This document shows positions 5,592 to 13,482 of a DNA stretch of 51,672 bases, piece after piece. Each line of letters opens with the position of its first letter. Position 1 is the first letter of the stretch. The stretch covers positions 1 to 51,672 of the IMG/VR virus record IMGVR_UViG_3300034177_000075. The stretch is one strand, 5' to 3'. The notes under the pieces are model-generated. The model was not told where the DNA came from, ran no database searches, and was given only the letters and a program-made list of their open reading frames with translations. Source of the DNA: a virus. The position numbers and the translations under genes are program-made.

Positions 5592-8500
5592 GTCGAGGCC
5601 CTCAACAGGCGGGCCTCTTCGGCGACGCCGAGGAGTGGGAAGACGACTGGCGAGGGATGCCGGAGTTCATCCAGGAAGACCTCGCGCCCGCGACATCGAT
5701 CACCGTCGAGTTCGACGACGGCCCGCTTTACGTCCACTTCGAGGACCGTGCGGTCAAACTCGGGTTCGAGCGCAAGCTCTCAGCCGCGCTCGCGGCGCGC
5801 CGTCTAGAGTTCGCCGACGGCGCGGCGACGCCCGCGCGTCTCGGCCGCGAGTGGTTCTCGACGATCGCCGGCCAAGACATACCGGAGGGCAATCCCGATC
5901 GACGCCGGACGCAGTCGATCTGGTACCCGGAAGCCGAGATCGGGCACTACGCGAATAAGCTCTATGTAACCGACGCCCCGGTAAATCCTCGTTATCCCGT
6001 CTACATCATCTCGAAGGGCCGATGGGAGTCTCGCCTAACGTCGAAGGCTCTGGAGGAGCTACAAGTCCCGTATAGAATCGTAGTAGAGCCCCAGGAGCGG
6101 GACGCCTACGCGGCAGTCATTGATCCCGAGAAGATTCTAGTGCTTCCGTTCTCGAATCTCGGACAGGGATCAATCCCCGCGCGGAACTGGGTTTGGGAGC
6201 ATTCTATCTCCACGGGAGCGCAGCGGCATTGGATTCTTGACGACAATATCGGGGGATTCTACCGGCTAAACCGCAATCTAAAGACCCCGGTTGGCTCAGG
6301 TGCGATTTTCCGCGCGTCGGAAGATATGGTAGACCGCTACGAAAATGTCGCCATCTCCGGGTTCCACTACTTCATGTTCGCGTTCCACTACTTCATGTTC
6401 GCGTCACGCAAGACTAAGCTCCCCCCCTTTACGCTAAACTCTCGGATCTACTCGTGCATCCTAATCCGAAACGACATCCCGCATAGGTGGCGGGGCCGGT
6501 ACAACGAGGATACGGACCTCTCGATACGCGCGTTGAAGGACGGGTGGTGTACTATCCTCTTCTCTGCATTCTTGGCCGGAAAAAAGCAGACCATGACGAT
6601 GCGTGGCGGCAATACGGACGAGCTTTATGCAGGAACTGAGCAGGGGCCCACGGAGGAAGACGGCCGATGGAAAATGGCCGAGTCCTTGCGGCTCCAGCAC
6701 CCCGATATCGTTGCGGTCGCGCGGAAGTGGGGGCGGTGGCAACACCAGGTCGACTACTCGGGATTCAGGCGAAACCGTCTGCGGCTTCGCCCCGGCGTCA
6801 CAATCCTCGAGGGGGTCGATAACTTCGGGATGAGGCTCGTTATCCGTGAGGCTCCGACCCCCCCTACTCCTGCTCCGGCTCCGCATATCGAGGTCTTTCA
6901 TACGCCTGTTGGCGCGATCCCGACGATTCAGGCCGGGATGTTCGCCGCGCCGTCAACGGCGTGGCGGGCGCCCGAGCCTCCGGACCTCCGAGATTGCCGG
7001 GAGCTGGCGTTCGACCTCGAGACCACGGGACTAGACTGGCGGGGCGTCGATCGCCCGTGCGGCGTCGCCATCTACCCCCGCGGCGGCGTCCCGATCTACC
7101 TCCCCTTCGGCCACCGTGGCGGCGACAACCTGGACGAGCGGCGGGTCAAGGACTGGTGCCTGACGCAGCTCCGCGGCCGTCGCCTCTGGGGCGCGAACAT
7201 CAAGTTCGACGCCCACATGTTCCGCGAGTGGACGGGCGTCGACCTCGAGGATCTCGGCTGCCGGCTCTCCGACGTCCAGCACCGCGCGGCGCTACTCGAC
7301 GACCACCGACAGCACTTCGGCCTCGATGTCCTGGGCCGCGATATCCTGGGCGTCGGCAAGCTCCAGGGAGTTGATCTCTCCCGCGGCGCCGCCGTCCACC
7401 CGTCATCCGCCGTCGGCCCGTACGCGGAGCGCGACGTCGAACTGACCCTGCGGCTCGCCGACGTCTTCGAGCCGCAGATCGCAGCCCAGGGCCTCGGCGC
7501 CGTGGCGGACCTCGAGGACGACATCATCTTCCCCGTCCTGGAGATGGAACGCAACGGCGCGCCCCTCGACGTCGAGAAGCTCGAGCGGTGGCTCCGCGAG
7601 GCCGAGGCCGAGCGCCAGGCGACGCTCTGGGATGTCTACCGCGAGACCGGGATGCGCGTCGACCCCGACCGGCCGGATGAACTCGCGGCACTGTGGCGTA
7701 AGCTCGGGCTCCCGGAGCCGCCGACGACGGCGACGGGACGCCCGAGCTTCACAGGCGCCGTACTCAAAGCCGCCAGCCACCCGATCGTCGACAAGCTACT
7801 CCACGCCGCGCACCTCGCGGACCTCGCGATCAAGTTCCTGATCCCGTACTCCAAGCGCCGCGTCGGCGACCTCCTGACGTTCCAGCTCGAGCAGCTCCGG
7901 GGCGAGAAGGGGGGAACGGTGAGCGGCCGGTTCTCGGCCCACAGCGAGAACATCCAGCAGGTCCTCAGCGCCGAGAAACAGCGTGCCGAGTACGGCGACC
8001 GCTACCTGGTGCGCGAGCTGTTCGTCCCGCGATCCGGCGTCCTCGTCGCCGCGGACGCGCGGCAGATCCAGTTGCGGATCCTCGCCCACTACGCGGAGAG
8101 CCCGCGGCTACTCGCCGCCTACGCCGCGGACCCGCTGACGGACTTTCACGCCGAGGTCGGGAAGATGCTAGAGCCGTTCGTCCCAGGATTCCCGCGGAAG
8201 CGCCTCAAGATCACGAACTTCACCCGGATCTTCGGCGGCGGCCGCGGCAAGATCGCGTCGCAGACGGGGATGTCCGTCGAGGAAACGGAGACGTTCCTCG
8301 TCGCCTACGATCGCGCGTTCCCCGAGGGCCGGGCGTTCCTCGAGCGCGCGTCGCGCGCGGCAAAAACCCGGGGCTATGTCCGGACATTCCTTGGCCGCCG
8401 CCAGCGGTACCCCGATTGTCCGAAGCACGGAAAGGGGCAGCGCGGTCCGTGCCCGACGTGCCCGCGCCTCCACAAGGCGGCCAATGACGTGATTCAGGGC

Positions 8501-8725
8501 ACGGAGGCCGACGTCGTGAAACGCAAGCTCGTGGAGCTTCACCGCCAGCGCCACGAGCTGGGGCTGACTCTCCGTATGGTCGTACACGACGAGGTCGTCG
8601 GCGATGTCGCGGACGCCGAGGCCGCGGCGCGCGTCGCCGACGTCCTCGACGAACAGACGACGACGCTACGGGTACCGATCCTGTGGTCGGCCAAGACGGG
8701 CGCCAATTGGGCGGTTTGCGCTTGA
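5588..8725 (+). CDS. TAGT-family glycosyltransferase fused to family A DNA polymerase
   Basis: 1045 residues in one open frame; ATG 5588 overlaps the previous stop. Residues 1-130: the domain that usually precedes TAGT proteins (GMPEFIQEDL, SIWYPEAEIGHYA). About 136-418: TET-associated glycosyltransferase (YPVYIISKGRWESRL, GQGSIPARNW, DDN near 217, YNEDTD near 305), a family predicted to put sugar on oxidised pyrimidines in DNA. About 421-435: Pro-rich linker. About 474-615: 3'-5' exonuclease with all motifs (DLETTG, NIKFD, YAERD). About 640-1045: polymerase with motif A DARQIQLR, motif B KITNFTRIFG and motif C VHDEV. Motif A carries Gln where Pol I has Glu710, and motif B Phe where Pol I has Tyr766. 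A Cys-rich insert (CPKHGKGQRGPCPTC) lies between B and C. A 7-residue tandem duplication sits in the TAGT part. Confidence 0.9.
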   Translation: MSRGPQQAGLFGDAEEWEDDWRGMPEFIQEDLAPATSITVEFDDGPLYVHFEDRAVKLGFERKLSAALAARRLEFADGAATPARLGREWFSTIAGQDIPEGNPDRRRTQSIWYPEAEIGHYANKLYVTDAPVNPRYPVYIISKGRWESRLTSKALEELQVPYRIVVEPQERDAYAAVIDPEKILVLPFSNLGQGSIPARNWVWEHSISTGAQRHWILDDNIGGFYRLNRNLKTPVGSGAIFRASEDMVDRYENVAISGFHYFMFAFHYFMFASRKTKLPPFTLNSRIYSCILIRNDIPHRWRGRYNEDTDLSIRALKDGWCTILFSAFLAGKKQTMTMRGGNTDELYAGTEQGPTEEDGRWKMAESLRLQHPDIVAVARKWGRWQHQVDYSGFRRNRLRLRPGVTILEGVDNFGMRLVIREAPTPPTPAPAPHIEVFHTPVGAIPTIQAGMFAAPSTAWRAPEPPDLRDCRELAFDLETTGLDWRGVDRPCGVAIYPRGGVPIYLPFGHRGGDNLDERRVKDWCLTQLRGRRLWGANIKFDAHMFREWTGVDLEDLGCRLSDVQHRAALLDDHRQHFGLDVLGRDILGVGKLQGVDLSRGAAVHPSSAVGPYAERDVELTLRLADVFEPQIAAQGLGAVADLEDDIIFPVLEMERNGAPLDVEKLERWLREAEAERQATLWDVYRETGMRVDPDRPDELAALWRKLGLPEPPTTATGRPSFTGAVLKAASHPIVDKLLHAAHLADLAIKFLIPYSKRRVGDLLTFQLEQLRGEKGGTVSGRFSAHSENIQQVLSAEKQRAEYGDRYLVRELFVPRSGVLVAADARQIQLRILAHYAESPRLLAAYAADPLTDFHAEVGKMLEPFVPGFPRKRLKITNFTRIFGGGRGKIASQTGMSVEETETFLVAYDRAFPEGRAFLERASRAAKTRGYVRTFLGRRQRYPDCPKHGKGQRGPCPTCPRLHKAANDVIQGTEADVVKRKLVELHRQRHELGLTLRMVVHDEVVGDVADAEAAARVADVLDEQTTTLRVPILWSAKTGANWAVCA
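6361..6402 (+). repeat. Perfect 21-bp tandem duplication inside the TAGT domain
   Basis: Two identical 21-bp units (6361-6381, 6382-6402) give FHYFMFA twice. Family members, as I recall them, have one such segment, so this is a recent in-frame insertion. Confidence 0.9.
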
Positions 8726-8750
8726 CACGTATTTAAAAAGGAGTTACAAT
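8722..8750 (+). promoter_or_regulatory. Promoter after the polymerase gene
   Basis: -35 TTGACA (8722-8727), 17-nt A-rich spacer, -10 TACAAT (8745-8750). The -10 overlaps the ATG at 8749; a second in-frame ATG at 8758 lies exactly 7 nt after it. The same bases also form a normal ribosome site (AAGGAG, 5 nt before ATG 8749), so promoter and translation signals coincide. Confidence 0.6.
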
Positions 8751-8964
8751 GCTCCCAATGTTGATCCTGATCGGGCCGCAACCGGACCTCCCCCCTGGCC
8801 GCGTCTGGCGCTGCGCCGTCTGCCGGACGCGCGTCAAGGAGGGGACGATCCACACCTCGGATGTCCCAACACCGCATCAGGCGATCGACGCCCTCCTGTC
8901 GCCGATCGTCCTCGATCCGGCCACCGACCCCTGGCGCGGCCGCCCGCTATGGGCGCGCGCGTGA
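8749..8964 (+). CDS. 71-aa small CxxC protein
   Basis: Reads with WRCAVCRTRVKEGTIHTSD, a possible zinc knuckle, in an otherwise Pro-rich small protein. ATG 8749 has AAGGAG 5 nt upstream; if the overlapping promoter is used, translation would have to start at ATG 8758. Overlaps the next gene as GTGA. Function unknown. Confidence 0.6.
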   Translation: MLPMLILIGPQPDLPPGRVWRCAVCRTRVKEGTIHTSDVPTPHQAIDALLSPIVLDPATDPWRGRPLWARA

Positions 8965-9338
8965 CCGAGGCGAAGCTCAAGCGCGCGTTCGTCACTCAGG
9001 CGCGCCGGCGATTCCCCGCCGCGGTCATCTTTCGCCACGAGGACATCCGGACTTCGGGCATCCCCGACCTGTCGTTTACGTGGCGCGGGCTCACGACGTG
9101 GATTGAGTTCAAGGCCGGCCCCCGGCCGAAGTTCGCCGGCGTCCAGGCCTACACCTGCGCTAGACTCGCTCGGGAGGGCCGTTGCTGGGTCGTCGTCTGG
9201 GACGATGGTGGAACCTACGTGTACCGGCCGCGGATCCTCAACTGCGATATCGTCATCGACCCTATGGCGGGCACCGACAAACCCCACGCACATGACCTCG
9301 TGCTCGACCTGCTCGAGGCCGAAAGGAAAAAGCCGTGA
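8961..9338 (+). CDS. VRR-NUC family nuclease
   Basis: 125 residues, the usual size of stand-alone phage VRR-NUC proteins. The PD-(D/E)XK core is visible: RHEDIRTSGIPDLSF supplies the Asp and WIEFKAG the Glu-x-Lys pair. GTG 8961 overlaps the previous stop and matches where relatives begin (TEAKLKRAF); an ATG at 8949 is possible. In phages such enzymes process branched DNA during replication or recombination. It sits between the polymerase and a second PD-(D/E)XK nuclease. Confidence 0.85.
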   Translation: MTEAKLKRAFVTQARRRFPAAVIFRHEDIRTSGIPDLSFTWRGLTTWIEFKAGPRPKFAGVQAYTCARLAREGRCWVVVWDDGGTYVYRPRILNCDIVIDPMAGTDKPHAHDLVLDLLEAERKKP

Positions 9339-9517
9339 GATCCCAAAGGCGTATTTACCTGGGGGCGCACGTCACGCGCGCGGTCAAACGCGCGCTCGTC
9401 GCCGTGGCGCGCAATCGCAAGACGTCCGTCAGCGCCCTAACGTCGAGCATCATCGAGTCCGACCTCGGGATCAAGGCGCATGTCGAAGGCCAGGCCACCA
9501 AGCGGGCTGCCAGATGA
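9335..9517 (+). CDS. 60-aa ribbon-helix-helix-like protein
   Basis: GTG 9335 overlaps the previous stop. Pattern RRIYLGAHVTRAVKRALVAV then TSVSALTSSIIESDL fits one beta strand followed by two helices, as in Arc/CopG DNA-binding proteins. The C-terminal tail is basic. A small regulator is plausible; the call rests on pattern only. Confidence 0.55.
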   Translation: MRSQRRIYLGAHVTRAVKRALVAVARNRKTSVSALTSSIIESDLGIKAHVEGQATKRAAR

Positions 9518-10143
9518 GCGAGCCGCGGCGCGGCAAGCCGTACGTCTACGTGACCTGGTTGAGCGCACTCCTCGCGGGCAGCGACCGCTGCTGGTGGCGC
9601 ACGTGGTACCAGGCGATCCACAAATACGCGAAGCTCCCGGAAGATCCGGAACGGGCGGCGTTCCTCGCCGAGTGGACGAAGACCCACGATGCAATGACCG
9701 AGACCCGGGCCGCAGGACTGCGAGCTGAGGGCTGGGCCATCAAGGTCGAAGACGAGGCGGCGTTCAAGATCCGCGGCGCGGGCGGCGACCTCGCGGGCAA
9801 GCCCGACATCGTGGCCATGAAGGGCAATGACGTCTTGGTCATCGACTGCAAGTCGGGTAGGCGCCGGCTCAGCGACCACGAGCAGGTGCGAATCTACATC
9901 TTCGCGCTACGCCTGCTCGGCCGCGGCGCCGTCCGCGGTGAGGTCCAGTACCGCGACGGCCGCGAGGCCGTCAGCTACGAGACCGCCGACGGCGAACGCG
10001 TCGCCGCGGCGATGCGCGCGGTAACCAATCCCGAGCAGACGTTCAAGCCCGCGCCGTCGGCTTACGAGTGCGGCCGCTGCCAGATCGCGGCGTGCACCGC
10101 GCGGCACCGCGCCGCCGAAGTCGATTCCGGAGGGGCCTTTTGA
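9514..10143 (+). CDS. Cas4/RecB-like PD-(D/E)XK nuclease
   Basis: 209 residues. Nuclease core: AGKPDIVAMKGNDVLVIDCK (Asp in PDIV, Asp-x-Lys in DCK) followed by the QVRIYIFAL helix typical of RecB-type exonucleases. A C-terminal CGRCQIAAC cluster resembles the Fe-S or zinc site of Cas4. ATG 9514 overlaps the preceding stop. Such proteins act as single-strand exonucleases in phage recombination. No frame anomalies. Confidence 0.8.
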   Translation: MSEPRRGKPYVYVTWLSALLAGSDRCWWRTWYQAIHKYAKLPEDPERAAFLAEWTKTHDAMTETRAAGLRAEGWAIKVEDEAAFKIRGAGGDLAGKPDIVAMKGNDVLVIDCKSGRRRLSDHEQVRIYIFALRLLGRGAVRGEVQYRDGREAVSYETADGERVAAAMRAVTNPEQTFKPAPSAYECGRCQIAACTARHRAAEVDSGGAF

Positions 10144-10373
10144 GCGGCCTGGACAACTTCGCTGCCGCCTACCCGACGCGCAGCGGCCCCGTCTGCGCGT
10201 CATGCGCGTTGCGCCGCGACCGCCCCGATATGTGGGCCGAGATCGTAGCCGGCCGCGCGCAGGCTGTTCCCCATTCGTTCCGACTTATCGCCGACTACCT
10301 GCGTACGCACGGCATCAATATTCGTTACAGCCAGTTGCGGGATCACTTCGCAGACCATGAGGGGAAGAGATGA
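10140..10373 (+). CDS. 77-aa hypothetical protein with TTG start
   Basis: TTG 10140 overlaps the nuclease stop as TTGA and has GGAGGGG well placed upstream, making it a convincing UUG start. Contains CASCALRRDRPDMWAEI and a C-terminal YLRTHGINIRYSQLRDHF segment that looks like a helix-turn-helix specificity helix. Function not recognised; a small DNA-binding role is possible. Confidence 0.65.
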   Translation: MSGLDNFAAAYPTRSGPVCASCALRRDRPDMWAEIVAGRAQAVPHSFRLIADYLRTHGINIRYSQLRDHFADHEGKR

Positions 10374-11161
10374 GCCTCGACAACTACGTCGCGACACATT
10401 CGTTCCAACCAAAGCCCTGCCGCGTCTGTAGCACCACGTTTACTCCCCCACGGAATCCGGGGCAGCTCTCGACGGGCGACAATCATGAGACGCTGTGCCC
10501 CAGCTGTCGCCGCGCCGTCAAGGACGCGACGCTCAATCTCGATCTGCCCTCGGAAGGACCGGTGCTTCACGACGGCCCGGGGGCGCCTATGCGCCAGGTC
10601 GTCTTCGACCTCGAGACCTGGGGCCTCGACCGCGGCTGGGGCGTCACGCTAGTCGCCGCGTTCCTGATCCACGGCGGCGCCGAGGGGCCGAAGCGCATCA
10701 CGATCAAGCATCGAGATTCCACGGCCTGGAAGAGCGGCAAGCGCTCGGACGACCGCGAGATCGCGGAGGAGACGTTCCGGGTCCTAAGCGGCTGCCATAT
10801 TGCCTATGCGCACAACGGCGACCGCTTCGACTTCAAATGGCTGCGCACCGTGGCGCTCAAGTACGGATTTCAGATGCCGCGCCTCAAGCTCGTCGATCCT
10901 TGCGCTATCGCGTGGAAGCGCTACCTCCTCGGCCGCAACTCGCTCGAGGCCGTCGCCGACTTCCTCGGCCTCTCCGAACAGGGCAAGGTCAAGATGCATA
11001 TCTCGCCCGACGTGTGGCGCGGCGCGCTCATGGACGACGACGATGCATGCTGGTCGCAGCTCGTACAGCGATGCATCACCGACGTCGACCTCCTCAACGA
11101 GGTCGCGGCTAGGGTTACCGGCGACGTCGGGATGGTGGACTTCCAAGGCTCCTGGCGGTGA
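10370..11161 (+). CDS. DEDD-type 3'-5' exonuclease with N-terminal zinc ribbon
   Basis: 263 residues. N-terminal zinc ribbon (CRVCST at ~18, CPSCRR at ~43). Then an RNase H-fold exonuclease: VVFDLETWGLDRG (motif I), AYAHNGDRFDFKWL (motif II) and CITDVDLLNEV (motif III), with GRNSLEAVADFLGL between, as in the predicted 3'-5' exonuclease family. ATG 10370 overlaps the prior stop after GGGGAAGAG. It may supply proofreading or DNA-end processing in addition to the polymerase's own exonuclease. Confidence 0.8.
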   Translation: MSLDNYVATHSFQPKPCRVCSTTFTPPRNPGQLSTGDNHETLCPSCRRAVKDATLNLDLPSEGPVLHDGPGAPMRQVVFDLETWGLDRGWGVTLVAAFLIHGGAEGPKRITIKHRDSTAWKSGKRSDDREIAEETFRVLSGCHIAYAHNGDRFDFKWLRTVALKYGFQMPRLKLVDPCAIAWKRYLLGRNSLEAVADFLGLSEQGKVKMHISPDVWRGALMDDDDACWSQLVQRCITDVDLLNEVAARVTGDVGMVDFQGSWR

Positions 11162-11409
11162 AGATCCCGCGGCACATCAAGGTCCGACACCGGCGGTTCA
11201 AGCGCCACTTCGGGAAGCAACAGGGGCGACGCGTGTGGGTGGACCTCCGGCGGGAGAACGTCCTACAGACGCTGCTCCACGAGGTCCTGCACGCGCGACA
11301 TCCTAAGTGGTCGGAGAATCACGTGCTCCGCGAGGAGTACGGACGCTGGCGCCGTATCTCGGACCGCGACCTCGTGCGGCTCGCGCGGTTGCTTGGAAAG
11401 ATCCGTTGA
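11158..11409 (+). CDS. 83-aa HExxH-motif protein
   Basis: GTG 11158 overlaps the previous stop. Very basic N-terminus, then LQTLLHEVLHARHPKWSE, which carries HEVLH, the zinc-protease type HExxH motif found in SprT-like and small phage proteins. A third zinc ligand is not obvious. Could be a minimal metalloprotease or simply a metal-binding protein. Confidence 0.65.
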   Translation: MKIPRHIKVRHRRFKRHFGKQQGRRVWVDLRRENVLQTLLHEVLHARHPKWSENHVLREEYGRWRRISDRDLVRLARLLGKIR

Positions 11410-11759
11410 GAAAGTTCAAGACGGGGGCGACGCGCGACGACGACACGGAGAAGATCGACCCCGAGGGCTTTATCTCGCCGGCCGTGGAGCGTCGATTCTG
11501 CGACTACATGCACGGGCATCGCCGGCAAAAGAACGGCGGCATCCGGACGTCCGACAACTGGCAGAAGGGTATCCCCAAGGACGCCTACATGAAAAGCCTG
11601 CGGCGTCACACCCTTGACCTTCACCTACGACATCGAGGCGCGCCGCCGCTCTACCCCGACGACTCGATCGAGGACTGTCTGTGCGCCATTCGTTTCAACG
11701 CAGACGGCTATCTCTTCGAGCTACTCCGCGAGCTTGACAAGTTAAAAAAGAAAGGGTAA
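11406..11759 (+). CDS. dATP/dGTP diphosphohydrolase N-terminal-type domain protein (DUF5664)
   Basis: 117 residues starting at TTG 11406 (TTGA overlap, GGAAAG upstream). The sequence FKTGATRDDDTEKIDPEGF, SDNWQKGIPKDAYMKSL and CAIRFNADGYLFELLREL matches the phage family DUF5664, named for the N-terminal part of a dATP/dGTP diphosphohydrolase of 2-aminoadenine phages. Only this domain is present, with no MazG-like second half and no PurZ in the window, so enzymatic activity is uncertain. The family is common in phages with ordinary DNA. Confidence 0.75.
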   Translation: MRKFKTGATRDDDTEKIDPEGFISPAVERRFCDYMHGHRRQKNGGIRTSDNWQKGIPKDAYMKSLRRHTLDLHLRHRGAPPLYPDDSIEDCLCAIRFNADGYLFELLRELDKLKKKG

Positions 11760-11762
11760 GAT
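11734..11762 (+). promoter_or_regulatory. Promoter for the helicase gene, possibly leaderless
   Basis: -35 TTGACA (11734-11739), 17-nt A-rich spacer, -10 TAAGAT (11757-11762), then exactly 7 nt to ATG 11770. No well-spaced ribosome site is present. It overlaps the end of the preceding gene. Confidence 0.65.
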
Positions 11763-11769
11763 CCTCTCA

Positions 11770-13482
11770 ATGGCTCTTCCGGGGCCCCCTGCCACGCCGA
11801 CCACCGCACCTTCCCCGCTCGGCGGGGGACGGCCTCCTCTCTACCGCCATCAACAGGAGGACGCGGCGCGCATGGCCGTCGCCACGGAGGCCGGGTGCGG
11901 CCGCCTACTCCCGCGGTGCTTCGCCAACTGGAGCGAGACCCGCACGGGCAAGACGCGGACCGCAATCGAGGCGGCGCAGCTGCTCTTCGAGCGCGGGGAA
12001 ATCGACCGCGTGATCGTCGTCGCGCCGGCGAGCGTCCGCGACGGCGTGTGGTTCGACCCCGATCCGGACGTCGGGCAGCTCGCGCGCTACCTGCGGGTCC
12101 CCGCCCTAGTGACGCGCTTCCACGCGCGCAAGGCGACTTGGGGCCGCGGCAGCGTCTCGCGCGCCCTTCGCTGGTTCATTACAAATTACGAATTCGCGCG
12201 CGTCCCCGCGCGGCTCGCCGTACTACTCCAGATCGCGGACGAGCGCACGATTCTGGTCCTCGACGAGGCGCACGCCGTGAAGAACCACCGCGCCGCGCAA
12301 ACCAAAGCCGTAGCCAAGCTCCGCGCCAGATGCGGCTGGATCTGGGAGCTAACGGCGACGCCGACGACCGACGACGGCATCGGCGACCTCTACTCTCAAG
12401 CCGCGATCCTCGACCGCCGCATCATCGGCGCCAAGAACTGGTGGGAGTATCGCGCCCGCTACGCGCTTCTCGGCGGCTTCAAGGGCAAAGAGATCGTCGG
12501 CTGGCGCCACGCGCTCAAGCCCGGCTGCTGCGACCGCCCGGCCACCAGTGCCGTTCACGGCCCGGGCGCGCAGGCCGATGAAGTCCGCATCGCGCTCGCG
12601 CCCTATGTCGTGCGGCGGCTCAAGGCCGGGTGCTTGGACCTGCCGCCCAAGCTGGACCCCGTGACGCTCACCGTAGCACTCGGCAAGGACTCGTGGGCGC
12701 TCTACCGGCAGATGCGCGACGACGCCGTCGCCTGGCTCGACGCCAACGCCAGTGCCTCGGCGGCCGTCGCCGGGGCCCGCGTCATGCGCCTGGGCCAGAT
12801 TACGAGCGGCCACGTCGGCGGCGTCAAGGCGTTGCTCCCCTGCGACTGCGGCGAGTTCGGGGGCGACTGCCCGCGCTGTGGCGGCACCGGGGGCATCGAG
12901 GAACACGCGGCGCCCCGTGATGTCGGGCGCGAGAAAATCGACTTCCTGCTCGAGTGGCTCGCCACGACGTGGCGCGAGGAGCCGGACGCCAAGATCATCA
13001 TCTGGAGCCGCTGGCGCCGCGAGGTCGAACGCGCGTATGACGAATTGCGGCTCCAGACGGGAACTCGGGGCCTTGAGGTGCGACGAGATCGCATAGGCCG
13101 CCTATGGGGCGGCCAGCCGGCGGACGAGCGCACCGCGGCGCTGCGCCTGCTCCACCCGCAGACGGCGCCCCCCGGGCCCGCGGTCGTCATCGGCCATCCG
13201 CGCGTCGGCGGCGCCGGTCTCGACTTCGCCGCCGCGTCCTGGGTGCTCCGGCTGTCGAGTGACCACAACCTCGCGGACCGCATCCAAAGCGACGACCGCC
13301 CTCACGGCCCGGGGCAACAGCGCTCGATCTGGTACGGCGACGTCATCGCCACGGGACCCAACGGCGAATACACGGTAGACCGTACAATCCTGTTGTCGCT
13401 TCGCCGCAATCTGCGCGGCGCCACGTGGACGGCCGCGGCGTGGTCACATGCACTGAAGGAGGAAAGAGATGGCGAAGGGTAA
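11770..13482 (+). CDS. SNF2/SF2-type helicase
   Basis: 570 residues. Q-region YRHQQEDAARMA, Walker A in WSETRTGKTRTAIE, DEAH box in LVLDEAHAVKNH, motif III LTATPTTDD, and in the second half motif V/VI (GGAGLDFAAASWVLRL, then RIQSDDRPHGPGQ). A zinc cluster, CDCGEFGGDCPRCGGTGG, is inserted before the second RecA domain at about residue 358. Such helicases in phage replication modules remodel forks or strip proteins from DNA. Start ATG follows the promoter directly. Its last 14 nt overlap the next gene. Confidence 0.85.
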   Translation: MALPGPPATPTTAPSPLGGGRPPLYRHQQEDAARMAVATEAGCGRLLPRCFANWSETRTGKTRTAIEAAQLLFERGEIDRVIVVAPASVRDGVWFDPDPDVGQLARYLRVPALVTRFHARKATWGRGSVSRALRWFITNYEFARVPARLAVLLQIADERTILVLDEAHAVKNHRAAQTKAVAKLRARCGWIWELTATPTTDDGIGDLYSQAAILDRRIIGAKNWWEYRARYALLGGFKGKEIVGWRHALKPGCCDRPATSAVHGPGAQADEVRIALAPYVVRRLKAGCLDLPPKLDPVTLTVALGKDSWALYRQMRDDAVAWLDANASASAAVAGARVMRLGQITSGHVGGVKALLPCDCGEFGGDCPRCGGTGGIEEHAAPRDVGREKIDFLLEWLATTWREEPDAKIIIWSRWRREVERAYDELRLQTGTRGLEVRRDRIGRLWGGQPADERTAALRLLHPQTAPPGPAVVIGHPRVGGAGLDFAAASWVLRLSSDHNLADRIQSDDRPHGPGQQRSIWYGDVIATGPNGEYTVDRTILLSLRRNLRGATWTAAAWSHALKEERDGEG

